Source: Flavobacteriales bacterium (GTDB lineage Bacteria; Bacteroidota; Bacteroidia; Flavobacteriales_F; PHOS-HE28). Taken from it: 64,000 nt of DNA. The translations under genes were made by a program, and so were the position numbers. The notes below the pieces were generated by a model. It was given only the letters and a program-made list of their open reading frames with translations. It was not told where the DNA came from and did not search any database. Location of the stretch: NCBI GenBank assembly GCA_016712535.1, contig JADJQW010000003.1, positions 761,001 to 825,000 on the forward strand, given 5' to 3'. Below, piece by piece: positions 58,594 to 64,000 of the stretch. The first letter of the stretch is position 1, and each line of letters begins with the position of its first letter.

Positions 58594-59544
58594 ATGAATC
58601 CGCGCATCACCAGCCTTTTCCGCATCCGGTACCCGGTGGTCCAAGCCGGCATGATCTGGTGCTCGGGATGGCGGCTTGCCTCGGCGGTGAGCAATGCAGG
58701 TGGCTTGGGGCTGATCGGTGCCGGCAGCATGTACCCGGAAGTGCTGCGCGAGCACATCCGCAAGTGCAAGGCGGCCACCGAAAGGCCGTTCGGCGTGAAT
58801 GTGCCCATGCTTTATCCCGACATCGATCAGCACATGGCCATCATCGCGGAGGAACAGGTGCCCATCGTGTTCACATCGGCGGGCAACCCTGCAACCTGGA
58901 CGAGCCGGCTCAAGGACCAAGGAATCAGGGTGGTGCATGTGGTCAGCAGCGTCAAGTTCGCCGTGAAAGCCGAGAAGGCCGGCGTGGATGCTGTTGTGGC
59001 CGAGGGATTTGAGGCAGGCGGGCACAATGGGCGTGAGGAGACCACCACGCTCGTGCTGGTACCCTTGGTCCGTGATGCGATCAGCATCCCCTTGATTGCG
59101 GCGGGCGGCATCTGCGATGGACGCAGCATGCTCGCAGCGATGGCCTTGGGAGCCGATGGCGTACAGGTGGGCAGCCGGTTCGTTTGTTCCGAGGAGAGTT
59201 CGGCGCACCCTGCGTTCAAGGAGCAAGTCGCTCAAGCGGGGGAGGGCGATACGCTGCTTACCCTGAAGGAGATCACCCCCGTCCGCCTCTTGAAGAACGC
59301 TTTTTTCGGTCGAGTTCAATCGGCATACAATCAGGGGGTTGATGCAGATGGATTAAAGCAATTGCTTGGACGTGGACGAGCCAAGAAGGGGATGTTCGAA
59401 GGAGATCTCGACGAAGGCGAATTGGAAATCGGCCAGGTGAGCGCCCGATTCTCGGATGTGCTTCCGGCGGCCACGATACTCGGGCAGATGATCTCGGAGT
59501 ACGAAGCCGCGCGCACGCAATTGTGCGCCCTTCCATCAGCATGA
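58594..59544 (+). CDS. nitronate monooxygenase (2-nitropropane dioxygenase family)
   Basis: FMN-dependent TIM-barrel enzyme of 316 residues that oxidises alkyl nitronates such as propionate-3-nitronate. The N-terminal PVVQAGMIWCSGWRLASAVS, the central AEGFEAGGHNGREE (His of the active site next to the FMN) and AAGGICDGRSMLAAMALGAD with GVQVGSRFV for FMN phosphate binding are all typical. Fatty-acid enoyl reductase FabK is a related alternative, but the motif spacing favours nitronate monooxygenase. Its stop overlaps the ATG of the type B cargo gene. Confidence 0.9.
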   Translation: MNPRITSLFRIRYPVVQAGMIWCSGWRLASAVSNAGGLGLIGAGSMYPEVLREHIRKCKAATERPFGVNVPMLYPDIDQHMAIIAEEQVPIVFTSAGNPATWTSRLKDQGIRVVHVVSSVKFAVKAEKAGVDAVVAEGFEAGGHNGREETTTLVLVPLVRDAISIPLIAAGGICDGRSMLAAMALGADGVQVGSRFVCSEESSAHPAFKEQVAQAGEGDTLLTLKEITPVRLLKNAFFGRVQSAYNQGVDADGLKQLLGRGRAKKGMFEGDLDEGELEIGQVSARFSDVLPAATILGQMISEYEAARTQLCALPSA

Positions 59545-61667
59545 TGCTCTGGTGGCAACAAGACCCTATGCTGAAGCGTCTTATAGCAGTGATGAAGCGT
59601 GCGAACCGCATGGCAAGGGCTGCCGCCTTTTTCGGGGGCAGCGTGCTCGCATCGGGCATTGCAGGTCAGGCGCTTGATCCGCCGGTGCCGCACTGCGCCA
59701 CGGTCGATGTCAGCGGCGACGTGACGCTCTCCTGGACAATACCCTTGGACCCTAATGGCATTTGCGGTCAATACCAGATCTGGCATGCCAACTCGCCTTT
59801 AGGGCCGTTCGCCCTTGTGACCAATGTGCCTTGCGGCACCACCAGCTTCTTGCACGCTGGTGCCGGGGCGAATGCGGGTCCGCAGTTCTATTTCATGGCA
59901 TCAGCCACCAACGCAGTGCCGCCGGAGGTATCGGTGCCGAGCGATACCATTGCCACGCTCTTCCTCCAAGTGTTCCAGAGCACGCCGCTGGGCAGTGCCA
60001 ACCTTTCATGGAACGCGCCTGCGACCTCATCCACCTCGTCCGCTGATTTCACTATTTGGCTCGAGTATCCGATTGGCACTTGGACGCAGATTGCCACCGT
60101 GCCCACCAACACCTTCGCCTACCAATGGGTGGTCGATATCTGCGAGGATTCGCTCACGTTCCGTGTAGGCCTGGCCGATGCTAATGGGTGCATCTCTTTC
60201 AGCAATCGCGACGGAGAGGTTTTCCGCGATGTCACCCCGCCTTCGGTGCCGGTGGTGCAGGCCGTCAGCGTGGATAGCACCAGTGGGCTGAGCACGGTCA
60301 TCTGGGGACCGAGCCCACAGCCCGACACCGACGGGTACATCGTCGTGTACAACGGCCCCGGTGGCGATGTGATCATCGATACGGTGTTCGGGCAATTCAA
60401 CAACAGCTACACCTGGCCGGACAGCTATCCTTTCGGCGGACCGGAGTCCTTCACCATCGCCTCTTTCGACACCTGTTTCTCAGGAACGCCGCCGAGCCCC
60501 AACACCAGTGCCACCGGTGCCTCCCACAGCACCATGTTCGCCCGTACCGAGTACGATCGTTGCGCCGCGAGAACGCGAATCATCTGGTCGCCCTATGTAG
60601 GATGGGCGCCGCTCAGCATCCAGGTCCTTGTTCAGTTCAATGGCGGCACTTGGGCCGTGCTCGCCAATCTTCCGGGCGATGCCACCACCTGCCAGCACGA
60701 TGTCCAGCCGGGTCAGACGTATTGTTATATCGTGAAGGCGATCCAAGGGCCGGGGCTTCCGAGTTCGCTAAGCAACAAGACCTGCCGTTTCACGGAATAC
60801 CCCCAGTTGCCGGTCGGGAATTACATCCGCACCGTCACCGTCACGGCGCCTGACGCGATCGCGGTGATCGACAGCGTCGACTTCAACGCCCAAGTGAGCG
60901 GCTACCGGCTGGAGCGTTCGGTGAATGGCGCCGCCTATGACGAAGTGGCCATCTTCCCGGCCACGGCAGGGCCGGTGATCACCTATACTGACCTGGGCGT
61001 TGATCCGTCGTTGAACGGCTACCGCTATCGGATGCAAGTGCTCGATAGCTGCGGTAGCGCATCCGTGACGAGCAACCTCGGTGCGAACATCGTCCTCAAA
61101 GCCGAACCGGGCCTCGATGGCATCAATCGGCTCAATTGGAATGGGTACATCCAATGGGCTGGGACCGTGGCGGGCTACGCTGTGTACCGCAGCGTGGCCG
61201 ATGGCGCCTTCGAGCAGATCGCGCTGCTCCCGAGTGATCCCTGGGAGTACGACGATGACGTGAATGCCTTCGTGGCTGAGACCGGGAACTTCTGCTACTA
61301 CGTGGTCGCCATCGAGGCGGGCAACCCGTCCGGCATCAACGCCACCTCCACGAGCAATAACGCCTGCGCCTTCCAGCAGGAGCTCATATACATCCCGAAC
61401 GCCTTCATCATCGGCAGCGCCATTGAAGCGAACCGCGAGATCAGGCCCATCATCGGCTTCGGCGATGTGACCGAATACCGGTTCGTGATCATCAACCGTT
61501 GGAACCAGGTGATCTGGGAGACCGAGCGCGTGGAGGATGGTTGGGACGGCGTGGTGGGCAGCCAGGTGATGCCGCAGGGGATCTATGCGTACTACTGCAG
61601 CGTGCGCAATGGCGCCGGCCGCATGGTGGTGAAGCGCGGAACGGTGCTGCTTCTCCGCGACGATTGA
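59541..61667 (+). CDS. T9SS type B (gliding-motility C-terminal) cargo protein with FN3-like repeats
   Basis: Secreted protein of about 708 residues; ATG 59541 overlaps the preceding stop by 4 bp, while ATG 59568 or 59592 would place the signal peptide (ARAAAFFGGSVLASGIAG) nearer the start. The body is made of fibronectin-III-like domains (VDVSGDVTLSWTIPLDPNG, SVDSTSGLSTVIWGPSPQPD, GLDGINRLNWNGYIQWAG). The C-terminus is a type B sorting domain: IYIPNAFIIGSAIEANREI, RFVIINRWNQVIWET, GWDGVVGSQVMPQGIYAYYC. The canonical FTPNGDGxND is replaced by IPNAFIIGSAIEAN, a common variation. Frame intact. Adhesive or matrix role likely. Confidence 0.88.
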   Translation: MMLWWQQDPMLKRLIAVMKRANRMARAAAFFGGSVLASGIAGQALDPPVPHCATVDVSGDVTLSWTIPLDPNGICGQYQIWHANSPLGPFALVTNVPCGTTSFLHAGAGANAGPQFYFMASATNAVPPEVSVPSDTIATLFLQVFQSTPLGSANLSWNAPATSSTSSADFTIWLEYPIGTWTQIATVPTNTFAYQWVVDICEDSLTFRVGLADANGCISFSNRDGEVFRDVTPPSVPVVQAVSVDSTSGLSTVIWGPSPQPDTDGYIVVYNGPGGDVIIDTVFGQFNNSYTWPDSYPFGGPESFTIASFDTCFSGTPPSPNTSATGASHSTMFARTEYDRCAARTRIIWSPYVGWAPLSIQVLVQFNGGTWAVLANLPGDATTCQHDVQPGQTYCYIVKAIQGPGLPSSLSNKTCRFTEYPQLPVGNYIRTVTVTAPDAIAVIDSVDFNAQVSGYRLERSVNGAAYDEVAIFPATAGPVITYTDLGVDPSLNGYRYRMQVLDSCGSASVTSNLGANIVLKAEPGLDGINRLNWNGYIQWAGTVAGYAVYRSVADGAFEQIALLPSDPWEYDDDVNAFVAETGNFCYYVVAIEAGNPSGINATSTSNNACAFQQELIYIPNAFIIGSAIEANREIRPIIGFGDVTEYRFVIINRWNQVIWETERVEDGWDGVVGSQVMPQGIYAYYCSVRNGAGRMVVKRGTVLLLRDD

Positions 61668-61689
61668 TCCGGTCTTCCGGGCAGGTGTT

Positions 61690-61697
61690 TACCTTTG
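61690..61697 (+). promoter_or_regulatory. -7 promoter element TAnnTTTG
   Basis: TACCTTTG, an exact consensus match ending 3 nt before the guaB ATG at 61701, with TTG at 61664-61666 (spacer 23 nt). The transcript would start at or inside the start codon region, so a leaderless mRNA is possible. Confidence 0.5.
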
Positions 61698-61700
61698 TGC

Positions 61701-63230
61701 ATGGAACGATCGGCAACCGCAGCGCAGGGCAAAAACGCCAGCGCCCTTCCCTCCAACGGGAAGCTCCCCAACGACAAGTTCACCGGCGAGGGCCTCACTT
61801 ACGATGACGTCCTCTTGGTACCTGCCTACAGCGAGGTGCTGCCCCGCGACGTGGATGTGCGCTCGCATTTCTCCCGCAACATCCGCCTGAACGTGCCCGT
61901 GGTCTCGGCCGCGATGGACACCGTGACCAGTGCCGAGCTGGCCATCGCCATCGCGCAGCAGGGCGGCATCGGCGTCATCCATAAGAACCAGCTGGTGGCG
62001 GAGCAAGCCGCAGAGGTGCGCCGGGTGAAGCGCAGCGAGAGCGGCATGATCCTCGATCCCGTGAAGCTCGACCGGCACGCCACCGTAGGCGATGCGCTGC
62101 GCCTGATGGCCGAGAACCGCATCGGAGGCATCCCGGTGGTCGATTCCGACGGGTTCCTGGTCGGCATCGTCACCAACCGCGACCTGCGTTTCGAGAAGAA
62201 GATGGCCCGTCCGGTGGCCGAGGTGATGACCTCAAAGAACATCGTCACCGCCAAGCCTGATACCACCATGGCCCAGGCCGAGGACGTGCTCCAGAGCCAC
62301 AAGATCGAGAAGCTGCCCGTGGTGGACCCGGAGGGCAAGCTCGTCGGCCTCATCACCTACAAGGACATCCTCAAGCTCAAGCAGCACCCGCACGCATGCA
62401 AGGACCGTTTGGGCCGTCTGCGCGTGGCCGCGGCCATCGGCATTGCTGCGGACAGCATGGAGCGCGCGAAGGCGCTGGTTGATGCCGGCGTTGATGCCCT
62501 GGTGATCGATACCGCCCACGGCCACACCAAGGGCGTGATCAACATGGTGAAACAAGTGAAGGCTGCCTTCGCCGGCGTGGATGTGGTGGCCGGGAACATC
62601 GCCACGGCGGAAGCCGCTCTGGCCCTGGTTGAAGCTGGCGCGGATGCGGTAAAGGTGGGCATTGGGCCCGGCAGCATCTGCACCACGCGCGTGATCGCGG
62701 GCGTGGGCGTTCCGCAGCTCACGGCGGTGCTCGATTGCGCCAGCGCGATCGCGCACACCGGCGTCCCCGTGATCGCTGATGGGGGCATCCGCTACACGGG
62801 CGATATCGTGAAGGCCCTGGCGGCCGGCGCCGGAACCGTGATGGTGGGCAGCATGTTCGCCGGCGTTGAGGAGAGCCCCGGCGAGACCATCATCTACGAA
62901 GGCCGGCGCTTCAAGGCTTACCGCGGCATGGGCAGCATCGAGGCCATGCAGCAAGGCAGCAAGGACCGCTACTTCCAGGATATGGAGGACGATATCAAAA
63001 AGCTGGTGCCCGAAGGCATCTCTGGCCGGGTGCCCTACAAAGGCAAGCTCGCTGAAGTGGTGCATCAGCTCGTAGGGGGGCTTCGCGCCGGCATGGGCTA
63101 TTGCGGCGCACCGGACATGGACGCCTTGAAGCATGCGCGATTCATCCGGATCACCTCGGCTGGTGTGAAGGAGAGCCATCCGCACGATGTGTACATCACG
63201 CGTGAGGCCCCGAATTACAGTCACCTCTGA
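61701..63230 (+). CDS. guaB: IMP dehydrogenase
   Basis: NAD-dependent enzyme of 509 residues that converts IMP to XMP, the committed step of GMP synthesis. The N-terminal barrel start is GLTYDDVLLVPAYSEVLPRD. Two CBS domains follow (DALRLMAENRIGGIPVVDSD, EDVLQSHKIEKLPVVDPEGK). The catalytic loop GIGPGSICTTRVIAG has the nucleophile Cys at residue 327, and the phosphate site is IADGGIRYTGDIVKAL. The flap region is present (KAYRGMGSIEAM). Length is normal. ATG 61701 is chosen over a TTG six bases upstream. Confidence 0.97.
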   Translation: MERSATAAQGKNASALPSNGKLPNDKFTGEGLTYDDVLLVPAYSEVLPRDVDVRSHFSRNIRLNVPVVSAAMDTVTSAELAIAIAQQGGIGVIHKNQLVAEQAAEVRRVKRSESGMILDPVKLDRHATVGDALRLMAENRIGGIPVVDSDGFLVGIVTNRDLRFEKKMARPVAEVMTSKNIVTAKPDTTMAQAEDVLQSHKIEKLPVVDPEGKLVGLITYKDILKLKQHPHACKDRLGRLRVAAAIGIAADSMERAKALVDAGVDALVIDTAHGHTKGVINMVKQVKAAFAGVDVVAGNIATAEAALALVEAGADAVKVGIGPGSICTTRVIAGVGVPQLTAVLDCASAIAHTGVPVIADGGIRYTGDIVKALAAGAGTVMVGSMFAGVEESPGETIIYEGRRFKAYRGMGSIEAMQQGSKDRYFQDMEDDIKKLVPEGISGRVPYKGKLAEVVHQLVGGLRAGMGYCGAPDMDALKHARFIRITSAGVKESHPHDVYITREAPNYSHL

Positions 63231-63314
63231 TCGGTAGCTGTTCGGTTGGTCGCGGTCAAGCGGACCATGGCTGCGGCAACTTCAGTCGATGCCAGTTAGG
63301 AACAGCTGATCGGC

Positions 63315-63902
63315 TTAGTCATCCAGGCCTTTCCCCGCCAGGATCCGCTGCATGTGCTTCTCGATGCGCGCTTCGCGAGTCTTGCTCAGCTTGGCTCCGG
63401 CGAAATGCAAGAGGTAGCCGCGCTGCCTTCCCGGCGTGAGCGCTTGGAATGCTTTCTTCAGCGCAGGCATGGCCTTCAGCCTCGCGGCGAACTCTTCGGG
63501 GATCGCGAATTCCTGCGCTGGCTTCAACGGCACCTTCATGCCCGCCCTCTCCACAGCGATGGCCTGCTCCATGTAGCTACGGATCAACGGGGCCATGTCC
63601 TTGATCACCTTCAGGCTGCTGAAACGGATCTGCCGAGCGCTCTGAACATTGGGCGTCTGTTGCACCAGGATGCCATGATCGTCCATCAGGAGCGCGCCCT
63701 TGTGGAAGAGCAGCGCGCAGTATTCATTGAAACCGTGCATGAGGAAGACGTTCTTCCCCTTCAGCGTGTAGCAGGGGTGCCCCCACTTGAGTTCTTCGGT
63801 GAGGCCGGTGTCCAGCGCCAGCTCACGAAGCTTCGCGAAAGATGCTTTCCATGGTCCATCCTTGTCGAAGAACCAGTCTACTCGTGGATTCGGTCCGTTC
63901 AT
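63315..63902 (-). CDS. YdeI/OmpD-associated (OmdA) family protein
   Basis: Protein of 195 residues with an N-terminal DUF1801-like domain (LTEELKWGHPCYTLKGKNVF, FLMHGFNEYCALLFHKGALL) and a C-terminal OmdA/YdeI segment (IPEEFAARLKAMPALKKAF, then LTPGRQRGYLLHFAGAKLSKTREARIEKHM). The last motif, with the conserved R-x-G-Y and K-x-x-x-TR-x-x-R-I, identifies the family. In enterobacteria relatives affect resistance to cationic peptides; the role here is unknown. The start is the ATG at 63902. The partial gene at the right edge ends 6 bp upstream on the same strand. Confidence 0.88.
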   Translation of the reverse strand: MNGPNPRVDWFFDKDGPWKASFAKLRELALDTGLTEELKWGHPCYTLKGKNVFLMHGFNEYCALLFHKGALLMDDHGILVQQTPNVQSARQIRFSSLKVIKDMAPLIRSYMEQAIAVERAGMKVPLKPAQEFAIPEEFAARLKAMPALKKAFQALTPGRQRGYLLHFAGAKLSKTREARIEKHMQRILAGKGLDD

Positions 63903-63908
63903 GATCGA

Positions 63909-64000
63909 TCAATGATTCAACCAGCCGGGAAGCGCCGCCGCTTGCTTCAGCCAGCTCACCAGTTGCTTCTCGTCCTCGATGCCGCTCTCGTAGATGTCGA
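63909..64000 (-). CDS. C-terminal end of an unidentified gene, cut by window edge
   Basis: An open minus-strand frame enters from the right edge and ends at TGA 63909-63911 with the residues DIYESGIEDEKQLVSWLKQA and then AALPGWLNH. Only 29-30 residues are visible, too few to name a family. Its 6-bp spacing to the YdeI/OmdA gene suggests an operon. Confidence 0.5.
   Translation of the reverse strand, partial: DIYESGIEDEKQLVSWLKQAAALPGWLNH

Noticed and set aside
57475..59319. Minus-strand 614-residue extension of the DUF6089-like gene
   Set aside because: The upstream part is antisense to the nitronate monooxygenase, and a proper signal peptide begins at ATG 58440.
63231..63314. Distant inverted repeat after guaB as a terminator
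   Set aside because: The matching arms (AGCTGTTC and GAACAGCT) are separated by a loop of about 55 nt and there is no T tract.

Overview
The window is a GC-rich stretch of a Bacteroidota chromosome, probably a high-GC relative of the Flavobacteriales. The evidence is the protein content: at least eight predicted secreted proteins carry type IX secretion (T9SS) C-terminal sorting regions of type A or the 'gliding motility' type B. There is also a carboxypeptidase-regulatory-domain TonB receptor, a PorE-like TPR/PD40/OmpA protein, a DUF6089-like barrel, a GldL-like fragment, and recurrent TAnnTT(T/C)G promoter elements just upstream of start codons. There are no phage genes, insertion sequences, CRISPR arrays, rRNA or tRNA that I could support.

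Layout. 1-7.9 kb: a 'SpecificRecomb' membrane protein cut by the left edge, valS, a frameshifted TonB-dependent receptor and a DUF2214 membrane protein. 7.9-23 kb: an FG-GAP/VCBS T9SS cargo, a DinB-like protein, a CapD/FlaA1-type sugar dehydratase, and a giant (about 2,800-residue) surface protein with about 17 near-identical 222-bp repeats. 23-31 kb: mostly small household genes (universal stress protein, a broken phnA/yjdM, a YwqK-like protein, a GldL-like fragment, a VOC protein, an acidic protein, a deoxyhypusine-synthase-like enzyme, recF, a DUF721/DciA-like gene, a glycolate-oxidase-type flavoprotein) and a CarH-like B12 photoreceptor regulator. 31-50 kb: T9SS cargo (DUF4397 repeats, LTD/CotH, BNR propeller, cysteine-rich repeats, a small one) mixed with a GT39-like transferase, a GNAT, an M42 peptidase, the PorE-like protein, mnmD, a barrel and a nitroreductase. 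50-64 kb: a CPBP protease, a membrane CotH-like kinase overlapping a metallophosphoesterase, an NDP-sugar epimerase, asnB, a DUF6089-like barrel, a nitronate monooxygenase, a type-B T9SS cargo, guaB, a YdeI/OmdA protein and a gene tail at the right edge.

Two themes matter most. First, the region invests heavily in surface display: large repetitive cargo, outer-membrane proteins, an extracytoplasmic kinase/phosphatase pair and envelope-sugar enzymes. Second, seven otherwise well-conserved genes carry small disruptions (single-base indels or G-to-T-type nonsense codons). This looks more like assembly error or very recent decay than biology, but two of the stops fall right at T9SS sorting domains and deserve checking.
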